From CALOCY01 sp942491975 (GTDB taxonomy: Bacteria; Bacteroidota; Bacteroidia; Bacteroidales; Prolixibacteraceae), in contig CALOCY010000004.1 of NCBI GenBank assembly GCA_942491975.1, forward strand, positions 1,984,001 through 2,048,000: a stretch of 64,000 nucleotides of DNA. Reading direction: 5' to 3'. Positions 35,901 to 44,764 of this stretch are shown here, piece after piece (positions within the stretch are counted from its first letter, which is position 1; each line of letters begins with the position of its first letter). A model generated the notes under the pieces. That model made no database searches and was not told where the DNA came from. It worked only from the letters and a program-made list of their open reading frames with translations. The translations under genes were made by a program, and so were the position numbers.

Positions 35901-36899
35901 TTAGTTCTCCGATAAGTATCGTTCAGCATCAATGGCTGCCATGCAACCTGAACCGGCAGCAGTAACTGCCTGTCGGTATACAGGGTCTTGCACATCACCA
36001 CAGGCAAAAACACCTTCGATAGTTGTTTTTGATGTTCCCGGAAGAGTCTTGATGTACCCTACCTCATCGGTATCCAGGTAATCTTTAAAAATATCGGAGT
36101 TAGGCGTATGTCCTATGGCAAGGAAAAAACCATCGATTTTAATTTCGACCTCTTCTTCTGCTTCTGTCCCCTTGTTTTTCAGCAATGTTGCCCCTTCAAC
36201 AACACCATCGCCCAGCAAACCTTTCGTCTGATGTTTCCACAAAATTTCAATATTGGGTGCTTTAAATACCCGTTCCTGCATAGCTTTGGATGCCCGAAAT
36301 ACATCACGGCGCACAATCATGTATATTTTATTGCACAACCCGGCCAGGTAAATAGCCTCTTCGCATGCCGTATCGCCACCTCCTACAACAGCAACATCTT
36401 TACCCCGGTAGAAGAAGCCGTCACATGTTGCACATGCCGATACTCCTGAACCTGCATATTTTTGTTCATCGTCAATACCCAGGTATTTTGCCGTTGCCCC
36501 GGTAGCTATAATCACCACATCGGCTTCAATAGATTTGTTTCCGTCAATCGTTACTTTATGTGGTCTTTTCGAAAAATCAACAGCAGTAGCCAGACCAAAC
36601 CGCACATCGGTACCAAAACGTTGTGCCTGTGCCTTGAGGTCTTCCATCATCACCGGGCCGGTAACACCTTGCGGATAGCCGGGAAAATTATCTACTTCGG
36701 TAGTCGTTGTAAGTTGTCCCCCGGGTTGAAGCCCTTCGTACATAACCGGCGAAAGATTGGCCCGTGCAGCATAAATGGCAGCAGTATACCCTGCCGGTCC
36801 CGAACCAATAATCAGGCATTTTACACGCTCTACTTCCTGCGGTGTACTATTTTCGGGCTTTTTATCGCCACTTAAATCCATTGGTTTGAATAACTCCAT
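35901..36899 (-). CDS. trxB: Thioredoxin-disulfide reductase
   Basis: This 332-residue flavoprotein reduces thioredoxin with NADPH. An FAD motif GSGPAGYTAAIYAA is near 33-46, the redox CATC at 156-159 and the NADPH motif GGGDTACEEA near 174. The N-terminus carries an extra 27 residues (MELFKPMDLSGDKKPENST) that may be a flexible extension. It stands alone with a -7 promoter box, and no trxA is adjacent. Confidence 0.97.
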   Translation of the reverse strand: MELFKPMDLSGDKKPENSTPQEVERVKCLIIGSGPAGYTAAIYAARANLSPVMYEGLQPGGQLTTTTEVDNFPGYPQGVTGPVMMEDLKAQAQRFGTDVRFGLATAVDFSKRPHKVTIDGNKSIEADVVIIATGATAKYLGIDDEQKYAGSGVSACATCDGFFYRGKDVAVVGGGDTACEEAIYLAGLCNKIYMIVRRDVFRASKAMQERVFKAPNIEILWKHQTKGLLGDGVVEGATLLKNKGTEAEEEVEIKIDGFFLAIGHTPNSDIFKDYLDTDEVGYIKTLPGTSKTTIEGVFACGDVQDPVYRQAVTAAGSGCMAAIDAERYLSEN

Positions 36900-36931
36900 A
36901 ATTACATGTATCGTTTTACTATTATTTTGAT

Positions 36932-36939
36932 CAAAAATA
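36932..36939 (-). promoter_or_regulatory. -7 element of trxB
   Basis: The minus strand reads TATTTTTG, a perfect TAnnTTTG, 32 bp upstream of the ATG. Confidence 0.5.
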
Positions 36940-37206
36940 CAAAAACCATCATGAAAAAAAACCTGCCATAGATTAGTTTTACCATTGCATAAAATTTTTC
37001 AATGAAATAAAACACCTCACCCTAAATTTCTCTTCCAAGTTAAAAGGAAGATTTTTTTGACAAATATTGAGGAAAAAGTGAATGTTCGTAACAGCACAAA
37101 GATTTACAACCTGATTTCACCAAAATCCAATGCATTACAATTCAATAATTTGAGCTTTATATTATTGATCACATTCAACAATCTAACAATCTATTGCTAT
37201 CAAAAC
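36940..37206. other. Intergenic region with no gene seen
   Basis: This AT-rich stretch lies between the trxB promoter and the tRNA-Pro promoter. It contains a copy of the dispersed TTAGATT-type repeat (CAATCTAACAATCTATTG, 37179-37196). No coding sequence was supported. Confidence 0.5.
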
Positions 37207-37237
37207 TTGCAAAATAGCGTATTCTTCCATAGTTTTG
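37207..37237 (+). promoter_or_regulatory. tRNA-Pro promoter, TTG-N20-TAGTTTTG
   Basis: TTG at 37207-37209 and TAGTTTTG at 37230-37237 are 20 bp apart. The tRNA begins 14 bp downstream. Confidence 0.65.
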
Positions 37238-37251
37238 TCGGCACAATTGTT

Positions 37252-37326
37252 CGGGGTGTAGCTCAGCCAGGTTAGAGTACACGTCTGGGGGGCGTGGGGC
37301 CGGAAGTTCGAATCTTCTCACCCCGA
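37252..37326 (+). tRNA. tRNA-Pro(GGG)
   Basis: The 75-nt cloverleaf has a 7-bp acceptor stem CGGGGTG/CACCCCG. The D arm is GCTC/GAGT and the anticodon stem CACGT/GCGTG, with loop CTGGGGG (anticodon GGG). The T arm is GGAAG/CTTCT with TTCGAAT. CCA is not encoded. Confidence 0.93.
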
Positions 37327-37348
37327 CATGATAAGACGATTTGGTCAT

Positions 37349-37573
37349 TTACCATTTCGTCTTTTTTTTATTGGGAAATTTTCGTTCAAGTTGAACTGCT
37401 TCACTCCGATTAACAACTGCTTTCTGCCAAACAAGCTCCCATGGAATACCATGTTTAGAGTATTTATTACGGCCCTGGTTATGACGCTTGAGCCGATCTT
37501 CCAAGTCATTTGTCTGACCACAGTAGTACCGGTTTGTCGTCAAACTATAAAGGATATAAACATAGTAAGCCAT
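37349..37573 (-). CDS. GIY-YIG endonuclease-like small protein
   Basis: This 74-residue protein from ATG 37573 starts MAYYVYILYS, followed by TNRYYCGQTNDLEDRLKRH, the GIY-YIG nuclease core of UPF0213/UvrC-N-like proteins. Tyr9, the GQT strand, Arg and the later LERKF Glu are in place. It lies between two tRNA-Pro genes on opposite strands. The C-terminus is short (KKKTKW), so either this is a minimal form or the end has diverged. An in-frame ATG at 37648 would run through the neighbouring tRNA and is rejected. The role is unknown; DNA or structured-RNA cleavage is plausible. Confidence 0.75.
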   Translation of the reverse strand: MAYYVYILYSLTTNRYYCGQTNDLEDRLKRHNQGRNKYSKHGIPWELVWQKAVVNRSEAVQLERKFPNKKKTKW

Positions 37574-37576
37574 AAT

Positions 37577-37604
37577 AAAAAAGGGCTGGAAATTTCCAAC
37601 CCTT
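37577..37604 (-). terminator. tRNA-Pro(TGG) terminator
   Basis: On the minus strand, just after the tRNA 3' end, a 13-bp near-perfect stem (AAAGGGTTGGAAA/TTTCCAGCCCTTT, one mismatch) is followed by a T run. Confidence 0.7.
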
Positions 37605-37607
37605 TCG

Positions 37608-37682
37608 TCGGGGTACCAGGATTCGAACCTGGGACCCCCTGCTCCCAAAGCAGGTGCGCTAACCGGACTGCGCTACACCCCG
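37608..37682 (-). tRNA. tRNA-Pro(TGG)
   Basis: The 75-nt cloverleaf has acceptor stem CGGGGTG/TACCCCG, with one wobble pair. The anticodon stem is CCTGC/GCAGG with loop TTTGGGA (anticodon TGG), and the T arm has TTCGAAT. CCA is not encoded. Confidence 0.93.
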
Positions 37683-37741
37683 TAATATTTACTCTTCATT
37701 TTTACAAAAACTAAGCGGACTGTTCCCCGAATGTGCAAATC

Positions 37742-37833
<92 letters not shown>

Positions 37834-37846
37834 GTGAATGCGGATG

Positions 37847-37877
37847 CAAATATAGAAGATTGATTTACTTTGTCAAA
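37847..37877 (-). promoter_or_regulatory. tRNA-Ser/tRNA-Pro promoter, TTTG-N19-TATATTTG
   Basis: On the minus strand, TTTG (37874-37877) and TATATTTG (37847-37854) are 19 bp apart. The tRNA-Ser 5' end lies 13 bp downstream. Confidence 0.8.
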
Positions 37878-38301
37878 ATTTTTGGACAGATTTTTTGCCC
37901 GTTTCCGCTATTTTCATGCCCCTTGTTTGGTGGAATAATAACAATTGTTTTGTGGAAAACTTCTCTTTTTACGTAAGCCTCTGTTTTTATGGTTATTACT
38001 CCCGTTTTTGAAAAAATCACTAAAAAAAGATGTTGTACAACTTCCTTCACCCCTTGCATTCCAGTACTTTTGAGCTTACCTTTGATATGTACAGTGAGCG
38101 TTCTATGATAACCAGAATAAAGAGTTTGCATTAGTTCCTGCATTTGGAAACTCAACACTATTAATGAACCGAGTTATGCTTAAGGTTGCGAAGGCAGGCC
38201 TCAATCCTTTGGATGGTTGAAAAACCCGGTGGAAGTTTGACCAATCTGGCGCTCAAATCCTGTTAATCAGGAGTTTTTCACAATCAGAACTAATGCATTT
38301 T
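37878..38301. other. Intergenic region with no supported gene
   Basis: A minus-strand open frame of 97 codons exists at 37865-38158, but it has no recognised domain and overlaps the tRNA-Ser promoter. I see no convincing coding signal here. Confidence 0.5.
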
Positions 38302-38335
38302 AAAAAACCTGACAGTAACTGTCAGGTTTTTTTGT
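38302..38335. terminator. Terminator of the acetate-CoA ligase gene
   Basis: A 14-bp perfect stem, AAAAAACCTGACAG/CTGTCAGGTTTTTT, encloses the loop TAA, with T runs on both sides. It lies beyond the stop of the minus-strand gene. Confidence 0.85.
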
Positions 38336-38359
38336 TTTTTGTAGTATTCCAACAGGGTA

Positions 38360-40420
38360 CTATTTTTCTATGCGTATCCGCGCATCAACAGCCAATATAC
38401 GATCTTTTTTTGCCAGTAACGGATTGATATCCATCTCCTTTATTTCGACAGCAAAACGCAACAGAGAAGAGAGGCGTACCAAAATTTCAGCAAACCGTTG
38501 CTGGTCAATCGGCGGCATTCCCCTGAAACCTTTTATGATTTTGTACGAGCGTAATGATTTTATCATTGAACAGGCTTCATCCATGGTCAATGGTGCAAGT
38601 CCCGATGTAACATCTTTGAGTACTTCAACAAAAATACCACCTAACCCACATAACACCACATGTCCAAATGCAGGTTCATATTTTGCCCCGATAAAAATTT
38701 CCGTTCCCTCAGCCATTTCTGCAAGTAGTACACCTGTTGCATCTTTAATACCAATGAGGCGGTTAAACTCTTTTTCCACCGTTTTAGCATCTTTCACATT
38801 AAGCACCACGCCCCCCACATCGGTTTTGTGCACAGGTCCCACCACTTTCATCACCAGCGGAAATCCTATCTCACGTGCTGCATCCTGTGCATCATCAAGG
38901 GTGTTTGCAACAATTTCGCGTACTACAGGAATTTGAGCCGCACGAAATAATTTATGGATCACTTCCGGTGGTTGATAACCCGGCTCAGCTTCATCAATAA
39001 TCCTTCTCACCTCGTCAACATCAACTCCATCAGGCATAATATAGTCTTCGGATGGTTTTGGCGTATAGAATATTTTTGTCAATGCACGTCCCAATAATAC
39101 CTCATCAGGAAAGTTAACATGTCCGCATGATAAGAAATAAGCAACATCTTCTTCCACATTAATTATTGATGGCAATATCGGGTAAATGGGCTTTTTACAG
39201 CTTTTCATTTTCCGGCTCAGCAGTTCATACACATCACGAACAGGAAACAGTCCCGGGCTGCCAAAGATTACAGCCATACCGTCAATCCCGTCAAAATCGT
39301 TTTCGCAGGCATCAATAATGTGTCCCAATTGTTCTGCTGTCCCCGTTGCCAAAAAGTCGATCGGATTTTCAACTGAAGAGCCAGGAAAGAGTTTTTCCTT
39401 TAATGCTTCTTTCGCTTTTGAACCAGGTATTTCGGGAATGGTTAATCCCCCCGATTCAAGGGCGTCGGTAAGCATCACCGCAGGGCCTCCGGCATGGGTA
39501 ATAATGGCAATATTTTTCCCTTCCAGTTCGCGACACATGAATACAGATGCAACTGTTGTCAGCTCCTCACGGCCGTAACAACGGACAATTCCCGCTTTAC
39601 GAAACAGCGCATCAACAGCCAAGTCGGAACTTGCCATTGCCCCGGTATGAGAAGAGGCTGCACGGCTGCCTGCCTGAGAGCTACCGGCTTTAATTGCTGC
39701 AATTTTACATCCTTTACGAATCAATGATGATGCATGCTTTAACAGTTTGTCCGGATTGCCAATGTTTTCAACATAGAGCAGTTTTACCCGTGAGCTTTCC
39801 CCCGGGTCAAATGTCTCGTCCCAATACTCCAACACCTCTTCTACTCCCAGTTGTGCACTGTTACCTACCGAAAATACACTGGAAAAATGCAATCCTTTAG
39901 GAATACCCGATTCCATAATAAACACGGCAGTAGCTCCCGAACCGGAAACGAAATCAGCCCCCGTTGAATTGAGTTTGGGGATTGGCGTGGTAAATACACT
40001 TGCATGGGCCGGGGTAAGTATTCCCACACAGTTCGGTCCTATCAGGCTTCCGTTTACACTGTTCACCGTTTGGACAATCCGTTTCTCCAGGGCTGCCCCT
40101 TCTTCGTTTTCCTCGCTAAAACCAGCCGAGATGATGATGAAGCCCCGTGTCTGTTTTTCATGTGCCAGGATATCCACCACGTCAGGGCACATCGGGGCAG
40201 CAATAGCCAAAATAGCCAGATCAACATCAGGCAAATCTTTTACATCTTTAGTTGCTTTAATCCCCTGTACCTCATCTTCTTTCGGGTTTACAGCATATAT
40301 TGCTCCTTTAAAGTTATTATCCAGAATATTTTTCAATATCTTACCTCCAGGTTTTGCCACATTATTGGAGGCCCCTATAACAACAATACTTTCAGGATTT
40401 AATAATTTTTCAGAAATCAT
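38360..40420 (-). CDS. Acetate-CoA ligase (ADP-forming), fused alpha-beta
   Basis: This 686-residue enzyme makes acetate and ATP from acetyl-CoA, ADP and phosphate, an energy step in fermentation. The N-terminal CoA-binding domain (NPESIVVIGASN and PKEDEVQGI) is followed by a succinyl-CoA-ligase-like domain with the phospho-His region SSHTGAMASSD. The C-terminal ATP-grasp domain (GFPLVMKVVGPVHKTDVGGV) comes last. The start at 40420 (MISEKLLNPESI) is downstream of the -7 box at 40442-40449, which excludes an ATG at 40444. It is divergent from a universal stress protein gene. Other acyl-CoA substrates are possible. Confidence 0.92.
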   Translation of the reverse strand: MISEKLLNPESIVVIGASNNVAKPGGKILKNILDNNFKGAIYAVNPKEDEVQGIKATKDVKDLPDVDLAILAIAAPMCPDVVDILAHEKQTRGFIIISAGFSEENEEGAALEKRIVQTVNSVNGSLIGPNCVGILTPAHASVFTTPIPKLNSTGADFVSGSGATAVFIMESGIPKGLHFSSVFSVGNSAQLGVEEVLEYWDETFDPGESSRVKLLYVENIGNPDKLLKHASSLIRKGCKIAAIKAGSSQAGSRAASSHTGAMASSDLAVDALFRKAGIVRCYGREELTTVASVFMCRELEGKNIAIITHAGGPAVMLTDALESGGLTIPEIPGSKAKEALKEKLFPGSSVENPIDFLATGTAEQLGHIIDACENDFDGIDGMAVIFGSPGLFPVRDVYELLSRKMKSCKKPIYPILPSIINVEEDVAYFLSCGHVNFPDEVLLGRALTKIFYTPKPSEDYIMPDGVDVDEVRRIIDEAEPGYQPPEVIHKLFRAAQIPVVREIVANTLDDAQDAAREIGFPLVMKVVGPVHKTDVGGVVLNVKDAKTVEKEFNRLIGIKDATGVLLAEMAEGTEIFIGAKYEPAFGHVVLCGLGGIFVEVLKDVTSGLAPLTMDEACSMIKSLRSYKIIKGFRGMPPIDQQRFAEILVRLSSLLRFAVEIKEMDINPLLAKKDRILAVDARIRIEK

Positions 40421-40441
40421 ATCTATTTTTTTATGTTTTGT

Positions 40442-40449
40442 CAAAGTTA
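40442..40449 (-). promoter_or_regulatory. -7 element of the acetate-CoA ligase gene
   Basis: The minus strand reads TAACTTTG, a perfect TAnnTTTG, ending 21 bp upstream of the ATG at 40420. Confidence 0.5.
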
Positions 40450-40466
40450 AAAAAAGGAGTATGCTT

Positions 40467-40474
40467 TATCTTTG
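40467..40474 (+). promoter_or_regulatory. -7 element of the universal stress protein gene
   Basis: TATCTTTG is a perfect TAnnTTTG. The ATG at 40573 lies about 98 bp downstream, leaving a long leader. Confidence 0.45.
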
Positions 40475-40572
40475 ATGAAAATCGTAAATTAAACTATTAT
40501 AGAACAGCCCCGGCACCTGTTTTTATTACACTTTATAATAATATTCAACAAAAATACATCAAATCGCAAGCT

Positions 40573-41382
40573 ATGCAAAGAGAGTCCGATCAAAAAATAG
40601 TCGTTTTTTGTCCCCTTCATGGCAACGACATGCCTGAAATTTTACATGGAATACATTGGGCAACACAATTTGGTCGTGAATTGTGCCTTTTTCATCCGGT
40701 ACAATCAAAAGAAGAACAAAAAAAAAGTGAACAACAGCTTACATCAATTGCCCGGACCATTATCCGTGACCTGCCTTCTTTGCGGGTATCAACACTTGTG
40801 CTTAACGGAAAGTTATCATCATTAATTGATACTTTTCCTGCTACATACAATGCCGTATTATTCATTGCCAGCCATTCCGGTTACAACGACAAACTTCAGG
40901 CACTTAAACAGTCAACCATCCCCTTTCTGTTTGTGTCTTCAGCTGATGAGCTGCATGCACAGTACCGGCATTGCATACTCCCTGTTGATTATCGCCCCGA
41001 GATAAAAGATGCTGCAATATGGGCCAGTTACTTCGGGCGTTTTAATTCATCCAACATACTATTGCTCAAAGCTTCAGATAAAGAGGCAACTCAACAGAAT
41101 GCGATTAACCAACATACTCAAAAAATCACGTCCCTGATGAATAAGACAGGTGTTGTTTCAAGTATCAATAAGAGCCATTGTTCCAGTTGGGGCATTCAAA
41201 AGGGTGCATTGGAGAGGTGTCTGGAAACATCAAATTCCTTTCTGGTATTATTGGGCAGCCGTAATGATTCCCTGCTTGACCGTATTATTGGGTCGCCCGA
41301 AAAACGCATCCTGAAAAGGGCACACGGAGTCCCTGTATTGTGTGTTAATCCGCGACGCAACATTTATGTCATGTGTGACTAA
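40573..41382 (+). CDS. Universal stress protein (UspA-like, tandem domains)
   Basis: This 269-residue cytosolic protein from ATG 40573 (MQRESDQKIVVFCPLHGND) is chosen because a start at 40438 would lie upstream of the -7 box. Two Usp-like halves follow: one at about 8-120, and a second from HCILPVDYRPEIKDAAIWA. The final LVLLGSRNDSLLDRIIGSPEKRILKR and GVPVLCVNP match the ATP-binding-type C-terminal motif (G-2x-G-9x-G-(S/T)). The gene is divergent from the acetate-CoA ligase and may respond to the same energy state, which is inference. Confidence 0.85.
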   Translation: MQRESDQKIVVFCPLHGNDMPEILHGIHWATQFGRELCLFHPVQSKEEQKKSEQQLTSIARTIIRDLPSLRVSTLVLNGKLSSLIDTFPATYNAVLFIASHSGYNDKLQALKQSTIPFLFVSSADELHAQYRHCILPVDYRPEIKDAAIWASYFGRFNSSNILLLKASDKEATQQNAINQHTQKITSLMNKTGVVSSINKSHCSSWGIQKGALERCLETSNSFLVLLGSRNDSLLDRIIGSPEKRILKRAHGVPVLCVNPRRNIYVMCD

Positions 41383-41533
41383 AGAATTTATCCTACACCC
41401 CTCTTTTACAGGGCATAAAAAAGTTACAGGTTATAAAACACATAAATTTCTGAACCTTTTTTTACCATTTTCACATAAACTAAAATAGAACGCCTCCGGT
41501 ACTAATCTGTTGTATTAACATAAAATTGACACC

Positions 41534-41761
41534 ATGAAAACACGGCATTTCTTTCTGTTGTACCTGGTAGCACTGGCAATATTGTTGTTGGTAACACCTT
41601 TTTCTTCTGTAAAAGAAGATGTCAATTTATTCGCTGAAGAGCCTGAGAAGATAATGGAGATTGAAACATGGATGTACAGCGACGAGTATTTTTCGCCATT
41701 AATTGTTGATGAAACATTAGAGATTGAGGCGTGGATGATTGATGACCGATACTGGAAGTAG
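41534..41761 (+). CDS. Small secreted protein with a duplicated EIExWM motif
   Basis: This 75-residue protein starts with a long hydrophobic signal or anchor (FFLLYLVALAILLLVTPF). It continues with two copies of a 13-residue motif: MEIETWMYSDEYF (51-63) and LEIEAWMIDDRYW (72-84 counted without the gap; near the C-terminus). Seven of 13 positions are identical. I do not recognise the family. A sequence of the form E-I-E-x-W-M recurs at the ends of other Bacteroidetes exported proteins as far as I recall, but that is memory rather than a search. It stands alone between the stress gene and the fucosidase gene. Confidence 0.6.
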   Translation: MKTRHFFLLYLVALAILLLVTPFSSVKEDVNLFAEEPEKIMEIETWMYSDEYFSPLIVDETLEIEAWMIDDRYWK

Positions 41762-41885
41762 TGTAATCCGTATTCGTCCCGAAAGATATCTTCCATTTTT
41801 TCTGCGCAGCTGCTAAAATCTCTTCAGGTGGTTATTTGTTTTGCCTGTTCGTATTATTAAGTTGTTTTTATGCTTCCTATTTTGC

Positions 41886-41916
41886 TTGCCGGAAAAAAAG
41901 TATTTTCCTACTTTAG
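41886..41916 (+). promoter_or_regulatory. Promoter of the fucosidase gene
   Basis: TTG at 41886-41888 and TACTTTAG at 41909-41916 are 20 bp apart. The second is one mismatch from TAnnTTTG. The ATG is 33 bp downstream. Confidence 0.5.
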
Positions 41917-41949
41917 CTCTCACTAAAACCATAACCTGTAACATTAACA

Positions 41950-43281
41950 ATGATGAAGAAAGGAATAGTTGCTATTCTCCTGTTATTGGCATTGCCTCTT
42001 TTTTTGAGGGCACAAGAGGCTCCAAAACAGAAAGAACAACGTATGCAATGGTTTAAAGATGCCAAACTGGGTATTTTTATCCATTGGGGAGTTTATGCCG
42101 TAAACGGCATTGATGAAAGCTGGTCGTTTTTTAACGGCTACATTTCCCATGATGATTACATGAAACAACTGGATGGTTTTACAGCCAGCAATTATGAACC
42201 GCAACAGTGGGCAAAATTGATTAAAGCATCCGGTGCCCGGTATTCGGTGATCACCACAAAGCATCATGATGGCATAGCCCTTTGGGATACCCAATGCGGG
42301 GAACTTGACGTAAAAGAGCAATCGCCCGCAGGCCGGGATTTGCTTAAGCCATTTGTAAAAGCCCTCCGAAAAAATGATTTAAAAGTAGGGCTTTATTACT
42401 CACTGCTTGACTGGTCGCACCCCGATTATCCCAACGCAACACGGATCAGCAAACGGTATGAGAATGATGCTGAACGCTGGAATAAGTTTGTGCAATTTAA
42501 TTTTTGCCAGTTGGAAGAGTTGTCGAAGCAGTTTAAGCCCGATCTGTATTGGTTTGATGGCGACTGGGAACAGAGTGCTGAAGCGTGGAAGGCAAAAGAG
42601 TTGAGTGAAAGCCTTCGCAAATGGGCTCCCGGAGTAGTTTTGAACTCACGCATACAGGGGTATGGCGATTACGCAACACCCGAGCAAGGGTTACCTGTTA
42701 CCAAACCATCAGAGAATTGGTGGGAGCTTTGCATGACCATGAACGATTCGTGGGGATACCAACACAACGATCATAATTATAAATCGCCCAACCAGATCAT
42801 CCGTATTTTTGTGGATTGCATCAGTATGGGAGGTAACCTGTTACTTGATATTGGCCCTAAAGCCGACGGTACCATTCCTGAAGAGCAGGTTAATATTTTG
42901 AAAGAGCTTGGCCGCTGGACAGGCAAACACAAGGAAGCTATTTACGGCACGCGTTCCGGTATCCCGCATGAACATTTCTACGGCCCTACCGCCCTAAATA
43001 CCAAAGGGGATATACTTTATCTTTTTGTGCCCCATAAACCCAATGGCCCCCTTATGATTAAAGGTTTGAAGAATCAGATTAACCGGATATGGGTAGTGGG
43101 AAATGGCACTAAGCTGAACTGGAAGATTACAGGCAAACAATACTGGAGTGCTGTTCCGGGTATTGTGTATATTGACGTGCCGGAAGAGGTACTTGATCCC
43201 CAGGTCACCGTAATTGCAGTGTTATTGAACGAAAAAATTGACCTGTATAGCGAAAAGGGAGAGGTTATTGAGAGTAATTAA
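41950..43281 (+). CDS. GH29 alpha-L-fucosidase
   Basis: This 443-residue secreted glycosidase removes alpha-L-fucose from glycans. The signal peptide ends near FLRAQ (residue 21). The GH29 barrel shows GIFIHWGVYAV (43-53) and TKHHDGIALWDT (102-114). WFDGDW (201-206) follows, where Asp203 is the likely nucleophile. The acid/base is not certain from sequence alone in this subfamily. A small C-terminal beta domain (about 340-443) is present. It has its own promoter. No SusC/SusD pair, sulfatase or other glycosidase is adjacent, so it is not part of a visible polysaccharide utilisation locus. Confidence 0.94.
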   Translation: MMKKGIVAILLLLALPLFLRAQEAPKQKEQRMQWFKDAKLGIFIHWGVYAVNGIDESWSFFNGYISHDDYMKQLDGFTASNYEPQQWAKLIKASGARYSVITTKHHDGIALWDTQCGELDVKEQSPAGRDLLKPFVKALRKNDLKVGLYYSLLDWSHPDYPNATRISKRYENDAERWNKFVQFNFCQLEELSKQFKPDLYWFDGDWEQSAEAWKAKELSESLRKWAPGVVLNSRIQGYGDYATPEQGLPVTKPSENWWELCMTMNDSWGYQHNDHNYKSPNQIIRIFVDCISMGGNLLLDIGPKADGTIPEEQVNILKELGRWTGKHKEAIYGTRSGIPHEHFYGPTALNTKGDILYLFVPHKPNGPLMIKGLKNQINRIWVVGNGTKLNWKITGKQYWSAVPGIVYIDVPEEVLDPQVTVIAVLLNEKIDLYSEKGEVIESN

Positions 43282-43392
43282 GAGACTGTTCGAGAATTAT
43301 CAATAGTTCCAATGTCAATATTATCGTATTTTTTTGTCATATTCTATTTTTTCACGCAAAGGCGCTAAGACACAAAGAAAAATGCAGACATC

Positions 43393-43426
43393 AAAAAGGG
43401 GCTACTCCAATCCGGAAAGCCCCTTT
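43393..43426 (-). terminator. Terminator of the TlpA-like gene
   Basis: A 9-bp stem (AAAGGGGCT/AGCCCCTTT, 43395-43403 with 43418-43426) encloses a 14-base loop. A T run follows on the minus strand. It lies after the stop at 43447. Confidence 0.75.
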
Positions 43427-43446
43427 GTATTTATCTTCAGTATTGC

Positions 43447-44550
43447 TTATTTCAACAGTTCTTCCAGTTTTTTGTGAAGGTCTTCGCCACGCAATTGCTT
43501 GGCAATAATTTTACCTGTATTGTCTACCAGCAAATTCGCAGGAATACCTCTTACGGCATATAGTTTGGCAGCTTCATTACCCCAACCTTTCAGGTCAGAA
43601 ACATGTGTCCATGTCAATTCATCTTTTTCAATAGCTTCCAGCCATTGCTCTTTATCCTTATCCAAAGAAACTCCAAACACATCAAATCCTTTTTCGTTGA
43701 ATTTTTTGTACGCCTCAACAACATTCGGGTTTTCAGCACGACACGGGCTACACCACGATGCCCAGAAATCGATCAACAGGTATTGTGATTTTGCATACAC
43801 ATCCGAGAGCTTTACCGGATTACCTTCGGTGTCGTTCATGGTAAATTCAGGGGCAATTTTTCCAATCGCTACCGCTTTCATCTTTTGAGCATAATCACGC
43901 AGTTTCACAATATGGCTGAAATCAGCCAGTTTAGCGTCAAGGCCATTCAACAGTGCTTCCAGTTCTTCAGCTTCCAGTTCATAGCTGATTTCACGCAATT
44001 TCATGGCTGAAAAGTAGGATGCAGGATGCCCTTTGATGTATTCTTTGACAAGAATTGTCATCTCTTTCATGTATTGATCGTAGATGCCTCCAATCTCTTC
44101 CTTGCGTTCAGCTGTTGTTTCCGGATTGTAGTACTCTTTTTTCAGCTCTTCCAGCGGATATTTTCCTTCCAGTTCCTTTACGGTTTCAGCAAAAGCCTCT
44201 TTTTCTACTTCGTATGCAGAACCGGTTATTTTTGCATGTGATAATGAATCAACATGCCCTGTCAGTTTAATTTGCTCATTATCAAGGAAGAAATAGCAAC
44301 CGCCCTGTCCCTCTTCAAGTCGCACCAGATACATGTCAGGAGCATCAATTGCACCTTTAAAGGCAAATATCCCGTTTTTTATTTCAACGGTGTCAATGAT
44401 CCCTTCAGTGCCACGGGCAGGCTGAAGAATTACTTTTCCATCGGCTGCTCCTTCGAGCTTTCCTGATAGTTCAAATGCATTCTTAGAAGGCAACAGATCA
44501 CAAGCCATAAACCCTGCCAATGCCAGAACAGGAATAATCAATTTTCTCAT
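43447..44550 (-). CDS. TlpA-family thiol-disulfide reductase lipoprotein with DUF4369
   Basis: This 367-residue periplasmic lipoprotein has lipobox FMAC with lipid Cys17. The N-terminal DUF4369 domain (about 25-120, KLEGAADGKVILQP) is followed by a helical linker. A thioredoxin fold follows, with redox CSPC at 267-270 in WASWCSPCRAENP. This is the classic Bacteroidetes fusion used in disulfide or cytochrome maturation. The late GIPANLLVD with cis-Pro is present. It stands alone on the minus strand. Confidence 0.94.
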   Translation of the reverse strand: MRKLIIPVLALAGFMACDLLPSKNAFELSGKLEGAADGKVILQPARGTEGIIDTVEIKNGIFAFKGAIDAPDMYLVRLEEGQGGCYFFLDNEQIKLTGHVDSLSHAKITGSAYEVEKEAFAETVKELEGKYPLEELKKEYYNPETTAERKEEIGGIYDQYMKEMTILVKEYIKGHPASYFSAMKLREISYELEAEELEALLNGLDAKLADFSHIVKLRDYAQKMKAVAIGKIAPEFTMNDTEGNPVKLSDVYAKSQYLLIDFWASWCSPCRAENPNVVEAYKKFNEKGFDVFGVSLDKDKEQWLEAIEKDELTWTHVSDLKGWGNEAAKLYAVRGIPANLLVDNTGKIIAKQLRGEDLHKKLEELLK

Positions 44551-44605
44551 ATCAATTTTAGTTTTTAGGTTTTTCCACCCTAAACATACGAAATTTGTGG
44601 CAGAA

Positions 44606-44638
44606 TATAGATTATTAGATTGTTAGATTTTTAGATTG
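44606..44638. repeat. TTAGATT-type tandem repeat
   Basis: Three to four copies of an 8-bp unit (TTAGATTG, TTAGATTT and variants) lie in the intergenic region upstream of the TlpA-like gene. Related arrays occur elsewhere in the window. Confidence 0.6.
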
Positions 44639-44764
44639 CAGGACTACCCGGCAGAAAATGTTGGAGAAATATCCAAAGCAAAAATGTCAGATGCCAGAAT
44701 CAAGGCAATGAATTAAAAATTGTACATTGTTAATTGCTTCACTGATGCTATTTCTCCGAATCTG

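Noticed and set aside
37865..38158. 97-codon minus-strand open frame upstream of tRNA-Ser
   Set aside because: No recognised domain or ribosome site, and it overlaps a well-formed tRNA promoter.
38370..40475. Plus-strand frames opposite the acetate-CoA ligase
   Set aside because: They lie over a gene with clear CoA-binding and ATP-grasp motifs and show no domain of their own.
43447..44550. TlpA-like gene as part of a fucose-use locus
   Set aside because: It is convergent with the fucosidase, has its own terminator, and shares no typical SusC/SusD neighbours.
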